This document shows, one piece after another, positions 15,708-24,657 of a DNA stretch of 64,000 bases; position 1 is the stretch's first letter, and the number at the start of each line of letters is the position of its first letter. The position numbers were made by a program, and so were the translations under genes. Under the pieces are notes generated by a model. It saw only the letters and a program-made list of their open reading frames with translations, did no database searches and was not told the origin of the DNA. This DNA comes from GW2011-AR15 sp964512765 (lineage in GTDB: Archaea > Nanobdellota > Nanobdellia > Woesearchaeales > GW2011-AR15). The stretch spans positions 5,539 through 69,538 of the forward strand of contig CAZEKF010000008.1 in the NCBI GenBank assembly GCA_964512765.1, given 5' to 3'.

Positions 15708-16323
15708 AAAAATCATAATCTCTGTTATATTAATGGTTTTAATAGCTTCACAAGCATTTTCATTAGAAGTGAACAAAGTCGATGTTCGGAAAGCTGAGGA
15801 AGGTTATGCTGTAAGAACAGAACAAAGTTTTACTTTTACTGTTAATGTTGATGATCCTGAACCAGAAGATAAAACACAGTGTGATGATAAACAAGAAAAA
15901 GAAGATGCAATAGTAGTTAACACTGTTAGTGAAGAAGAAACCAATCATCAAAGGTATGTAAAAAAACAACTTAACATGCATGATAACTATAAAATAGATC
16001 ATCTGGTTGCAATTGACCTTGTTGTTAGGTCTAACCAAGATAACCATAATTTCCAAAAAATCAGAACAGTAGCAACAAGACTAATAAAACAAGATAATAA
16101 AAAAGAAGTGTTTGTTAAAGAACTCCTTAACATGGACAGAAAGTTTGTTAATAATATTATTCTAACAAGAGAACTTGAGTTGAAAAAACAAGTTCAGGAT
16201 TATATTAACCTTGTTGAAACAAAAACATCTGTTAAAACAAGTGTGAAGGATTCTCAGATAGAGAAATTGTTTAGTAAGAAAGTGAATATTGATGAGTTAA
16301 TTAATGAAATCTGGAATTCATAG
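15697..16323 (+). CDS. Secreted/membrane-anchored acidic protein, unknown
   Basis: 208 aa from the ATG at 15697, which has AAGGTGG 5 nt upstream and overlaps the regulator gene by 11 bp; a longer frame from 15643 lacks a signal peptide. Signal peptide about 1-22 (IIISVILMVLIASQAFS), then a short beta segment, an acidic linker (about 50-80) and a long charged helical region. No family recognised. Coupling to the membrane-bound regulator suggests it is a partner or ligand of that sensor (inference). Confidence 0.6.
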   Translation: MDYKKIIISVILMVLIASQAFSLEVNKVDVRKAEEGYAVRTEQSFTFTVNVDDPEPEDKTQCDDKQEKEDAIVVNTVSEEETNHQRYVKKQLNMHDNYKIDHLVAIDLVVRSNQDNHNFQKIRTVATRLIKQDNKKEVFVKELLNMDRKFVNNIILTRELELKKQVQDYINLVETKTSVKTSVKDSQIEKLFSKKVNIDELINEIWNS

Positions 16324-17046
16324 GTTAAGATATTTGTTTATTTCTTTAGGTTTTAATATTGGCCAATCGTGTCTTCCTTTTACTGTTATTAATTTTGCAT
16401 TTTTAATATGTTTCAAAAATTGTTTTGAATATTTATAAGGCAAAATTTCATCATTTTTGTTCCATAACAGATAAACCGGACATTTAATTTTTTTCATTTC
16501 ATTAATATAATCATGTTTTAACTCATGTATTATTGATTTCCAATATTCTTTCTTGAACAGTTTTTTTAAAATTGCGTACCCCCCTTTATAATTCATAACA
16601 ATAGCATTTATTGGATTAACAAAAAAGGTCATCGGTGTTTTAATAATAAACATTCTAAACAAAAATTCGTTCATTGAGTTAAAATATTTAAGCCCTGCAG
16701 GTGCTAATAATACTAGTTCTTTTACTTTGTACTTGGAAGCATAAATTATTGCTAAAATACAACCTCCTGAATGCGCACATAGTATTGGATTATTAATATT
16801 ATGTTTTTCAGTAAATTCTTTTAATACTGAAGAAAATTCACGCATTGTAAAATGATCTTTGCGTGATTCTGACCTACCATGCATTGGATAATCAAACGCA
16901 TAAACTTTGTACTTTTTGCTCAAGAGTTTAATTACTTTAGAATATGCAGACGAGTCAAGAAAAGTTCCATGTAAAAAAATTAAAGGATATCCTTCACCAG
17001 TTATTTTGTAATAAATCTTAGTTTTTTGTATAGTTATGTAAGGCAT
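16318..17046 (-). CDS. Alpha/beta hydrolase
   Basis: 242 aa alpha/beta-hydrolase fold. The oxyanion strand LIFLHGTFLDSS is near 24-35, the nucleophile elbow AHSGGC near 93-98, the acid is in LLWNKNDEILP and the histidine in VKGRHDWPIL near the C-terminus. A lid with hydrophobic helices (about 120-175) suggests a lipophilic ester or acyl substrate. Substrate unknown. It stands alone between a convergent secreted-protein gene and the APC permease. Confidence 0.85.
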   Translation of the reverse strand: MPYITIQKTKIYYKITGEGYPLIFLHGTFLDSSAYSKVIKLLSKKYKVYAFDYPMHGRSESRKDHFTMREFSSVLKEFTEKHNINNPILCAHSGGCILAIIYASKYKVKELVLLAPAGLKYFNSMNEFLFRMFIIKTPMTFFVNPINAIVMNYKGGYAILKKLFKKEYWKSIIHELKHDYINEMKKIKCPVYLLWNKNDEILPYKYSKQFLKHIKNAKLITVKGRHDWPILKPKEINKYLNL

Positions 17047-17071
17047 TAAACCAATAATTCTTTTTTAGTAT

Positions 17072-18364
17072 TTAAGTTTGTCTACAATTTATTAGATGAT
17101 AAAGAATAAAACCAGATATTATTATTCCAATACCATAGAAAATCACGTTTAGTTCTAAGTTAATAATCATTAATAATGACGTTATTAAACCTAGAAGAGC
17201 AAGCACAGGAAATTTGCCTATGTTCAAAGGTTCACGAAACATTTCTTTTTTGTGTTTAATATATCTAGATTTTATTAAAGCAAGGTTAATAGCTGCAAAT
17301 ATAATAAAAATTGCAAAGTTGGTTGTTTGAGCAACAATTTCAATTTTTCCAATCATAACAAAAGTTAAAGCTAATATTGCTACTAGTAAAATAGCATAAA
17401 CTGGCGTGTTAGTTTTTTTGTTAATAAAAGATAACCAGTTAATTTTTTTATAATCTTTGCTCATGCCGTAAATTAATCTCGACATTGCAATTAATTCTAA
17501 TAAAATCGTGTTACTTGTTGAACATAATGCAATTAAAGCAAGTACTAGTCCAGCTTGGCTACCTAACAATGCTTTTGCAACGTCTGCAATTGGTGAACTT
17601 GAAGCACCAAGTATTTGAGGGTCTATGACACTTACGCATGCAAAAGCTACTAAAATATATATTAAAGTGCTAATTATAATTGATAATAAAAGAGCTCTTG
17701 GAATGTTCTTTTTAGGGTTTTTAGTTTCTTCGCTTAATTGTACAACTGAGTCAAAACCTATATATGCAAAAAAGATTAAAGATGAAGCTTTAAAAATTCC
17801 TTGTAATGATTTAATGTCAAAATAATTGACAGAACCTAGTTTCGGCAAAGCAAAAATAATTATTCCTAATAAACCTGCAACACTAATGATAGTAAATAAT
17901 GAGTTCAATCGCATTGATTGTTTAATACCTACCATATTAAGTAGTGTAAAAAATATAATAGCACACACTGCAATCATAATGATATTACTAAACCCTATCA
18001 ATGAACTTAAATAACCTGCAAATCCCAAAGATACTGCTGCGGCTGCTGTAATTCCTGCAAACATGACAAGGTAACCTACAATAAAAGCGTATTTTTTTCC
18101 AAACGTGTGCTCAACATAACTGTACTCACCTGAATCTTCAGCGTATATTGATGATAACTCAGCATAGCTAAGTCCAGTAAGAAAAGCAACAAACGCTGCT
18201 ATTAAAAACGAAACCCAGACTGCGTTACCTGCCAAACCTGATGCTGCACCAATTAATACATAAATGCCCGCACCAACTATAATCCCAACACCTGCAATGG
18301 TTGCTTCAAACAAACCCAGATCTCTACGTAATGTTAATGATTTTCGTTTATGTTTTTTGATCAT
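17072..18364 (-). CDS. APC-family amino acid permease
   Basis: 430 aa, about 12 transmembrane helices. The first helix carries the broken-helix motif VGAGIYVLIGA typical of APC transporters; the next shows SYAELSSIYAEDSGEYSYVEH, and helix 6 shows AYIGFDSVVQLSEETKNPKKNIPRA. It probably imports an amino acid or polyamine by cation symport or exchange. Specificity cannot be read. Fits an organism that scavenges amino acids. Confidence 0.9.
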   Translation of the reverse strand: MIKKHKRKSLTLRRDLGLFEATIAGVGIIVGAGIYVLIGAASGLAGNAVWVSFLIAAFVAFLTGLSYAELSSIYAEDSGEYSYVEHTFGKKYAFIVGYLVMFAGITAAAAVSLGFAGYLSSLIGFSNIIMIAVCAIIFFTLLNMVGIKQSMRLNSLFTIISVAGLLGIIIFALPKLGSVNYFDIKSLQGIFKASSLIFFAYIGFDSVVQLSEETKNPKKNIPRALLLSIIISTLIYILVAFACVSVIDPQILGASSSPIADVAKALLGSQAGLVLALIALCSTSNTILLELIAMSRLIYGMSKDYKKINWLSFINKKTNTPVYAILLVAILALTFVMIGKIEIVAQTTNFAIFIIFAAINLALIKSRYIKHKKEMFREPLNIGKFPVLALLGLITSLLMIINLELNVIFYGIGIIISGFILYHLINCRQT

Positions 18365-18431
18365 TAAAAAAATCTTTGTTTGTGGAGTTTATAATATTTT
18401 TGATTGAATAATTTATTACTATTCAGTAACA

Positions 18432-18443
18432 CTTATAAATAAG
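18432..18443 (+). promoter_or_regulatory. TATA-like box
   Basis: CTTATAAATAAG, centre about 25 nt before the ATG at 18461; leaderless spacing. Confidence 0.55.
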
Positions 18444-18460
18444 TTATTTACTGCAAACTT

Positions 18461-19954
18461 ATGGCTTTATTTAAAAATCCTTTACTGAATGTTTTAACTG
18501 AAAAACAATTTAAATTACTTACTGAAACAGATTTAAACTCGATTTATCGTCTAGATGAAGAAAATATAGAATCCGGTAGAACACAAGAGTATATAGGTGC
18601 ATTTCCATGGATAACTCCAGCAGTATCTACAAAAACTGGTGTTTCTAAAAGAGAATTGGAAATAATTGCATCTCAATTTGGAAAGGAAACATGGACTGCA
18701 GCAGTATCTTACAATGAAGCATTAGATTATGTTGATAGAACAAGTAAAGTAATAGATTTAATGCAAGAAAGTAACCATCAACAAATTGTTTTTTCAAAAT
18801 TCCAATCAATTGCTGATGAACTCTTACCAAATGTAAATCTTATTAGAGGCATATCTGAAGTAATAGGGACAGCAATGGAAGTAGGTGTTGAAATACCTAC
18901 TCAATTGCTAACTGTTGGCCAGATTAGTGACCTTGAGAGTAGTTTACCTCATGAAGTTCTGGCTCAACTTGATAGAAAAAGACAGTTTGGAGAGTTACAA
19001 TTGCAATATTTACTATCTCAACAAGGAACAGTGTTTCCGGCATCTGGAACTTCTCTCTATGATTTTCCTGGAGCATTGTTTTATTATACAGTTGGAACAA
19101 AATTCAATCCTGGTTTTCGTTACTTAAATTATGAACTACAAGCACTAGAAACTGCATTTCAAAGGGGCGATTTAATATTTCCTGTTCCAGAAGTAAATAT
19201 GGTATTTTACGGTGCTTCTAGTTTGACAAATGAAATTAGAGCAATCATACAATTTCTTGAACATAATACTGAAGTCAGAAAATTAAATATCTTTGACATT
19301 GACTTAAGTGATGAAATGTCACAACAGGATGTTGCAGAAATGAATGTACAAGAAGTACAAAAAATATTTCCAGATGTTGAAATAACTTATAGACACCATC
19401 AAAAAAACTTTTTTGATCTTAACTTTGATGAAGATATAAGATCATATGGAGGACATAGTGCACCGACTGTTGTATTTGCTCTGAAAAACACGTTAGGAAC
19501 ATTCAGCACAGAATTCCAAGATAACCTAGCTCAACTAACTTTTGACAATCTTAAACCAGGAGATAAGTATGTTGTAGGAGTATCTTTATGGGGTGATGAC
19601 ACATATTATAACCATTCTCGCAATGGACTATTTGAATTATTACCTCTAACTTTAGCAGGTATTCCTCCTTTCCTTTTCGTTAGAACAACTTCACAAATAG
19701 GCAGATTTTCCAACGGACAACAAAAATCAGTAATGTTATTAAGTTATGGACTAGAATTTGATTTTTGTGGTTTAAAGAAAGATACATATTTAGTTATACA
19801 AGGCGGTGAAAGATTTGAAGCTCATCCAAGCTGTTTGTCCAGAGGTGTGCCAGAACTAATAAAACCTTTTATTAATAATGCCCAAGTGTACGTTACCTTT
19901 GAAAATAATGAAGGGCACACTCCTTTGTATTCTGTTGTGGTGGGTACTAAATAG
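18461..19954 (+). CDS. Unknown protein with EgtD-like methyltransferase half
   Basis: 497 aa, soluble. The N-terminal 220 residues are helical and unrecognised. From about 240 a Rossmann-like pattern appears: VNMVFYGASSLTNEIRAI as the glycine-loop position, KLNIFDIDLSDEM as the acidic strand-2 end, then VVFALKNTLGTFSTE, which resembles the LGNTxGNF strand of histidine-specific methyltransferases (EgtD/Methyltransf_33 fold). I infer a divergent SAM-dependent methyltransferase-like domain; the glycine-rich loop is weak, so cofactor binding is uncertain. Leaderless promoter. The last 8 bp overlap the convergent Lrp regulator. Confidence 0.5.
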   Translation: MALFKNPLLNVLTEKQFKLLTETDLNSIYRLDEENIESGRTQEYIGAFPWITPAVSTKTGVSKRELEIIASQFGKETWTAAVSYNEALDYVDRTSKVIDLMQESNHQQIVFSKFQSIADELLPNVNLIRGISEVIGTAMEVGVEIPTQLLTVGQISDLESSLPHEVLAQLDRKRQFGELQLQYLLSQQGTVFPASGTSLYDFPGALFYYTVGTKFNPGFRYLNYELQALETAFQRGDLIFPVPEVNMVFYGASSLTNEIRAIIQFLEHNTEVRKLNIFDIDLSDEMSQQDVAEMNVQEVQKIFPDVEITYRHHQKNFFDLNFDEDIRSYGGHSAPTVVFALKNTLGTFSTEFQDNLAQLTFDNLKPGDKYVVGVSLWGDDTYYNHSRNGLFELLPLTLAGIPPFLFVRTTSQIGRFSNGQQKSVMLLSYGLEFDFCGLKKDTYLVIQGGERFEAHPSCLSRGVPELIKPFINNAQVYVTFENNEGHTPLYSVVVGTK

Positions 19955-20912
19955 TAGGCATGAAACTTGATTTGTGAACATTCCGTATTAAAGATGATTC
20001 AGTTTTTTTAACAATTCCTGAAAATTTTGACTTTATTTTATTCATAACTTTTGATAGTTCAAGGTGATTTTTCACGACAATTTCAAATTCCAAGTCAAAT
20101 TCATCTAAAGCCCTAACTAAATAAAGTACTGCAGAGTTTGACTGTAAATAACTAAGAAGTTCCTTTTCATCTTCTTTTTGAAAATCTTTTAAATATAAAA
20201 AAACATGATAGTAATGATAGCCTAGTAAAGAATAATTAAAAATCGATCTATATTCTTGGATCACTCCTGTATCTTGTAGTCTATCAATCCTTTTTCTTAT
20301 TGTAGAAAAATCTTTTGATAATTGTTGTGACAATTTTACTATTGTAATTGTACAGTCTTTTGACAATTTTTTAAGTATCAATAAATCAAGTTCATCAACT
20401 TCAACTCTTTTTAATTTCCCAACTGCATAAGAAAAACTTGGATCTTTAAAACCATGAATAATCATATTTTTATAGCTTAACACTGATGTTCCGACAGATA
20501 AATTTTTTTCTTCAAGAAATTTACTAAACAAAAAATTAAATTTTTGAACCCAAGTTTCAAGTTCATAAATGTCTTTTACAAGTAATGTTGCTACAATATC
20601 ATAATATCCTTCTTGAGTACCTAACCAACCAACAAAAGGATTTTTTTTAAGGTATTCTAAAACTGTTTGTTTTGTAACATTATCAAATTTTTTTAATTTG
20701 ATAAAGAACCTTACATATAGATAACCTAAACTAGTCAAGTTAATTACTGGATAATATCCTTTTATTATTTTTCTATTTTCTAATCTTTTTATTCTATATC
20801 CAACAACTTCCCTTGATAATCGAACCTTTTTAGCTAATTGAGTTATTGGTTGTCTACAATTCTTATCAAGTTCATATAAAATCCTTTTATCATATGTATC
20901 AAATTTTTTCAT
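19947..20912 (-). CDS. Tandem Lrp/AsnC-family transcriptional regulator
   Basis: 321 aa made of two Lrp-type units. The first HTH is at about 5-55 (LYELDKNCRQPITQLAKKVR...VVGYRIKRLENRKIIKGY) followed by a RAM-like alpha/beta domain. A second HTH is at about 172-222 (LILKKLSKDCTITIVKLSQQL...IRKRIDRLQDTGVIQEY) with another RAM-like domain. The two-unit form would act as an internal dimer. The effector is unknown. Convergent with the methyltransferase-like gene and divergent from the 127-aa gene. Confidence 0.8.
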   Translation of the reverse strand: MKKFDTYDKRILYELDKNCRQPITQLAKKVRLSREVVGYRIKRLENRKIIKGYYPVINLTSLGYLYVRFFIKLKKFDNVTKQTVLEYLKKNPFVGWLGTQEGYYDIVATLLVKDIYELETWVQKFNFLFSKFLEEKNLSVGTSVLSYKNMIIHGFKDPSFSYAVGKLKRVEVDELDLLILKKLSKDCTITIVKLSQQLSKDFSTIRKRIDRLQDTGVIQEYRSIFNYSLLGYHYYHVFLYLKDFQKEDEKELLSYLQSNSAVLYLVRALDEFDLEFEIVVKNHLELSKVMNKIKSKFSGIVKKTESSLIRNVHKSSFMPTI

Positions 20913-21052
20913 CTTATATTTTTACATTATTATGAATTAATATAAATATTTTTCTAATTTTATTAAAAATTATTGTACTAAATTTTAAATATTAACGATT
21001 ATGTCTTTCAAAGCAAAAAGAGGTTCTATAAACAATAACAAGGTGAAAAGAA

Positions 21053-21436
21053 ATGAGTGAAATAGATTATGTAATTATGTGGCAGGCAAGAGATCCTGAC
21101 CATGAATGGGGCCCAGAAGTTAAAATGGCCACTATTGAAGACAAAACAGGACTGTATAATGCAGAAGGAGAATTAGTGCATTCAATTCCAAAAGAAGAAG
21201 GAAGAAATGTAGTCCGGACCTTCATTGATATTGGTCTAGAAGATTATGTATTTATTAAACACTGTGAAGGAACTGTATCTGCAGGAAAATTCTACATGGC
21301 AGCTTCAGCTAATAGTGGAGATGTATGGGGTGCTGCAGATCTAAGATTAGAACCAGACCAAGCAAATTTAGTCCAAGCACAATACCCTGGAATAAAATTA
21401 GTACCTTTAGCAGAATCAGCTTACACAAATATGTAA
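21053..21436 (+). CDS. Unknown 127-aa protein
   Basis: A small acidic soluble protein, DYVIMWQARDPDHEWGPEVKM at the start and a compact alpha/beta pattern after it. No family recognised. AAGGTGA lies 6-7 nt before the ATG, a good ribosome site. Divergently transcribed from the tandem Lrp regulator, a common arrangement for a regulator and its target, so control by that regulator is plausible but unproven. Confidence 0.6.
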   Translation: MSEIDYVIMWQARDPDHEWGPEVKMATIEDKTGLYNAEGELVHSIPKEEGRNVVRTFIDIGLEDYVFIKHCEGTVSAGKFYMAASANSGDVWGAADLRLEPDQANLVQAQYPGIKLVPLAESAYTNM

Positions 21437-21449
21437 TTATTTTATTTTT

Positions 21450-22448
21450 TTATTTACTACCAAAACTAATCTCAGAATTATCTCCAACATTAATTTTTTC
21501 TATAATATCTTCAACAACCGCGTTTTCTCCTATCAAAGATTCTTGTAACTGGGCATTTTCTATTAATGCGTTCTTATTAACAATACTGTTTTTAATTATT
21601 GAAGAATTAATTTTGACACCATGATCAATTGACACATGCGGCCCAATGATTGAGTTTTTCAAAACAACGTCTTTACCAATATGTACTGGAGGAATAATAA
21701 TTGTGTTATCATCCACAACTTTAGTGTCACCGTTACTTTTTTTTTCAAGCAAATATCTGTTGGTAGAGAGTAATGTTTCAGGTTTACCACAGTCAAACCA
21801 TCCGTCCATGTTAAAAGTTGTTAAATATGAACCTTTTTCTAACATAATTTCAAACGTATCAGGTAAATAAAACTCTCCTTTAGTTTTCCTATCAGTTTTA
21901 ATCATTTCATTGATAGCTTCAAATAATAATTTTGAATTGTTTATGAAATATATTCCGATCATTGCATCCATTGGTTTAACAAAATCTGGTTTTTCAAGAA
22001 CTTTTGTGATTTTATCATTTTGTTTTTCAACAACACCAAACCTACGAGGATCTTCAACTCTTTTAACTGCTATGCTACCGTCTTTAGCACATTTCAAACC
22101 TTCAGATAAATCACCAACAAAGATTGTGTCTCCAAATATGATTAAAACTGGTTCATTATCTGTGACAAAAGGTTCTGCTAACCCAACAGCGTGCGCAGGT
22201 CCTAGTGCATGTTCCTGTTGAGCATATGTAAAGTTCATGTGAGAATATTCTGATTCAACGTATTCTTTGATTTTTGTACCAAGATAACCTAGTATCAAAA
22301 CAACGTCTTTTATACCTAATTCACTAACCTGGTCGAGAATATGACCTAAAATAGGTTTACCAGCTACGTGAAGCAATGCTTTTGGTAAAGTAAACGTGTG
22401 CGGTCTCAACCGTGTACCTTTACCAGCTACGGGTATAATAGCTTTCAT
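21450..22448 (-). CDS. Sugar-1-phosphate nucleotidyltransferase
   Basis: 332 aa. The catalytic domain begins IPVAGKGTRLRPHTFTLPKALL (G-x-G-T-R loop and PK lysine), with GPAHAVGLA, FGDTIFVGD and the metal-site segment DGWFDCGKPE. The C-terminal third (about 245-325) is a left-handed beta-helix of I/V-G-x-x hexapeptides. This matches archaeal glucose-1-phosphate thymidylyl/uridylyltransferase or GlmU-like enzymes, feeding NDP-sugars to glycosylation. Nucleotide and sugar specificity are not decided. Adjacent to a GalT-like gene on the same strand, so likely one sugar-activation operon. Confidence 0.88.
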   Translation of the reverse strand: MKAIIPVAGKGTRLRPHTFTLPKALLHVAGKPILGHILDQVSELGIKDVVLILGYLGTKIKEYVESEYSHMNFTYAQQEHALGPAHAVGLAEPFVTDNEPVLIIFGDTIFVGDLSEGLKCAKDGSIAVKRVEDPRRFGVVEKQNDKITKVLEKPDFVKPMDAMIGIYFINNSKLLFEAINEMIKTDRKTKGEFYLPDTFEIMLEKGSYLTTFNMDGWFDCGKPETLLSTNRYLLEKKSNGDTKVVDDNTIIIPPVHIGKDVVLKNSIIGPHVSIDHGVKINSSIIKNSIVNKNALIENAQLQESLIGENAVVEDIIEKINVGDNSEISFGSK

Positions 22449-22503
22449 TATACACTCAAGGAAAAATAATAATATTTAAGTGTTTTGAAGATAGGATTTT
22501 GTA

Positions 22504-23454
22504 CTACTTTTTATCTCCTCGATAAAACTCTGCAGCAGCTTCAGGTGTCATAGCATTAATAATAGTACCTGTACCATGCTCAAACCCTGCCCATTTAGCA
22601 AGTCGAGGAATGACTTCAATATGGAACCGCATTTTTTCAATACCATACTGAAGATAGAAGTTGTAATCTGCGTTTAGTTTTTTTAGTTTAAGTAATACTT
22701 TCTTTAGAATTTCAGCTAAATCTTTTAACTCATCTTCTGAAAAGTCTGTTAGATTAAGAACATGTCGTTTAGGTAATATCATGACTTCAAACGGAAATCT
22801 TGAAGCGTATGGACAAAACGCAATGATTGTTTTATTCTCAAAACATTTTCTATGAGAATCATTTTCAGCATTGATTATTGCGTCATAAGGATCATAATCA
22901 TATCTAGAAACTGCATGTTCTTTTTTTCTTATTAATTCAGGTATTGTGTTATAAGCTATTAACTGGCAATGAGTATGATGGATAGAAGTACCTGCATCTT
23001 TACCATGGTTTTTGAACACTGACACGTATTTAATATTAGGATCTTCAAGATTAGCCAATATTCTTTTTTGAAAAACTTTCAGAACATTCTTAATTCTTAC
23101 TTTAGATAAGTCAGCTAATGATTTCTTAATATCTGGTGTTTCAACAATAACTTCATGGTTACCATAAGCAGATGCAAAAGTAAAAAAATCATTATGTGTT
23201 TCAATATTAGAATTGCCTTCTGCTTTCACTGCTGGAAACTTGTTAGGGAAAACTCTAATCTGCCATTTCTTACCTTTTTCAGGGTATCTGTACACTTCTG
23301 GCGGTGTTTTATCTTCATTACCTGGCGCAAAATAATCTATTTCTTTTTCATCAACAACTTCCTTTTCTTGTTTAAACTGATGCGGTCTCTTACCACGCTC
23401 AGTTGCAATAATAACATACCTGTCCAGAATATAGTCTTTTCTTAGTTCACCCAT
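22504..23454 (-). CDS. galT: Galactose-1-phosphate uridylyltransferase-like protein
   Basis: 316 aa, HIT-superfamily GalT fold. It has the N-terminal LRKDYILDRYVIIATERGKRP, the active-site histidine segment SIHHTHCQLIA, a MILPKRHV strand and the C-terminal FHIEVIPR. It should exchange UMP between UDP-sugars and sugar-1-phosphates. Oddity: the usual C-P-F-C-P-G-N-E zinc site reads D-Y-F-A-P-G-N-E, so both zinc cysteines are missing. Partner of the adjacent nucleotidyltransferase in sugar activation. Confidence 0.85.
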   Translation of the reverse strand: MGELRKDYILDRYVIIATERGKRPHQFKQEKEVVDEKEIDYFAPGNEDKTPPEVYRYPEKGKKWQIRVFPNKFPAVKAEGNSNIETHNDFFTFASAYGNHEVIVETPDIKKSLADLSKVRIKNVLKVFQKRILANLEDPNIKYVSVFKNHGKDAGTSIHHTHCQLIAYNTIPELIRKKEHAVSRYDYDPYDAIINAENDSHRKCFENKTIIAFCPYASRFPFEVMILPKRHVLNLTDFSEDELKDLAEILKKVLLKLKKLNADYNFYLQYGIEKMRFHIEVIPRLAKWAGFEHGTGTIINAMTPEAAAEFYRGDKK

Positions 23455-23537
23455 TTTTTTAAATGAATTAATCAGTAGAGTTATATAAAACTTTTCAAAA
23501 ACTATTTTAAATTAAACAATTATTCATTCTTCAATAA

Positions 23538-24092
23538 ATGCCAAAAAAAACCAAAAAACAATCTAACAACAATTTTAAATACATTATTTACTGTTTGACT
23601 ATATTAGCAATTATTTTATTTATTCTAATGTCAAAAACAGCAAGAGCAGCTGTTTATGTTTCTATTTTTATTGTTTTGAACATGCTAATTTCTACTTATA
23701 AGAGAGTCGTACGATTCGCAATAGAGTTTGAGATATTAACATTAGGAATTGTATTATGTACTATTACATTTGGTATAAAAGCTGGTCTTGTTATAGCTAT
23801 ATTAGGAGGTATACTAAGCTTTTTTTCAAGTTTAAATTTCAGCCCGTTCTCGTTCCCAATGCTAGTGGGATACATTTTAATGGCAATATTATCATATGCA
23901 TTAAGTTTTTTGCCTATAACAATCCTTGGTTTAATTGTAACATTAGCCAATAATTTATTTGTTTTCTCAGTATATCATTTATTTTTCAGGTATGATATTA
24001 TGAAGAACGTATGTTTTGGCGTGTCAAATATATTGTTTAATTTTATAATATTTACAAACATTGCACCGTTTTTAATAAAAATAATTGTTTAA
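23538..24092 (+). CDS. Integral membrane protein, paralogue of the 28.1-kb gene
   Basis: 184 aa with a basic, Asn-rich N-terminus and about six transmembrane helices. It shares layout with the gene at 28059-28616: an S-K/KKP turn in the first hairpin, a YK-R/K motif before an acidic-hydrophobic segment (FAIEFEILTLG versus SPVDFTPLFFLE), and the closing VSN..N..IFT segment. The two look like members of one archaeal family of unknown role. Confidence 0.6.
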   Translation: MPKKTKKQSNNNFKYIIYCLTILAIILFILMSKTARAAVYVSIFIVLNMLISTYKRVVRFAIEFEILTLGIVLCTITFGIKAGLVIAILGGILSFFSSLNFSPFSFPMLVGYILMAILSYALSFLPITILGLIVTLANNLFVFSVYHLFFRYDIMKNVCFGVSNILFNFIIFTNIAPFLIKIIV

Positions 24093-24244
24093 GAAACTTC
24101 GTCAAGTATTTTTGACGCGTAATCATCTTTTTTAGGTTCAATTGTTCCTTCTTTACCACAATAAGGACATTTCACGAACTTAAAATCTTCTCTCCTGGTA
24201 AACTCGTAGTTACAACTGGTGCACATGTATTTAACTCTGTCCAT
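24089..24244 (-). CDS. 51-aa zinc-ribbon protein
   Basis: A short frame with two knuckles, C8-x2-C11 (MCTSCNYEF) and C27-x2-C30 (KCPYCGKEG), 15 residues apart, followed by a lysine/aspartate-rich tail. This is the rubredoxin-like or zinc-ribbon pattern common in small archaeal proteins. It starts at ATG 24244 and overlaps the convergent membrane gene by 4 bp. Possibly nucleic-acid binding; function unknown. Confidence 0.75.
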   Translation of the reverse strand: MDRVKYMCTSCNYEFTRREDFKFVKCPYCGKEGTIEPKKDDYASKILDEVS

Positions 24245-24276
24245 AACAAATTCATTATTTCTTAAATATTTAAATT

Positions 24277-24657
24277 TTACTCAGTCCAGTAATACAATCT
24301 TATTGTTTTAAAATTAGTATGTGTATGATTACCTATTATAACTATTGAGTCAATGAACACTTCTTTTTGAGGTACAGATTCAATTTTTGGCCCAGTACAT
24401 AACGTGTAATCAAATTCTAATGGTAAATAACGTTCTATCAAACCAGTTGCTGTGTTAGCTGGTGTTGAGTTAAAACATGCATTGTTATTTGTTACAAAGT
24501 TCCGGAAATCGTCATTTGTTTCCAGGTTAATCAAATATGACGGATGTTTAGATCTTGTTAATGATTCCTGCCCAGGTATGATCAAAACAAGAAATACAGT
24601 TGTTAAAACTACTACTAAAAGAATTTCTATAGTTTTCATGTACGCTTTTTTTACCAT
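24277..24657 (-). CDS. Pilin-like secreted protein
   Basis: 126 aa. A short basic leader MVKKAYMKT is followed by the hydrophobic helix IEILLVVVLTTVFLVLIIP, the layout of class III or type IV-like pilins; the prepilin peptidase site is not certain. The exposed domain has two Cys (about 61 and 92) that could form a disulphide. It overlaps the 414-aa pilin-like gene upstream by 7 bp, so the two are co-translated and probably assemble together. Confidence 0.6.
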   Translation of the reverse strand: MVKKAYMKTIEILLVVVLTTVFLVLIIPGQESLTRSKHPSYLINLETNDDFRNFVTNNNACFNSTPANTATGLIERYLPLEFDYTLCTGPKIESVPQKEVFIDSIVIIGNHTHTNFKTIRLYYWTE

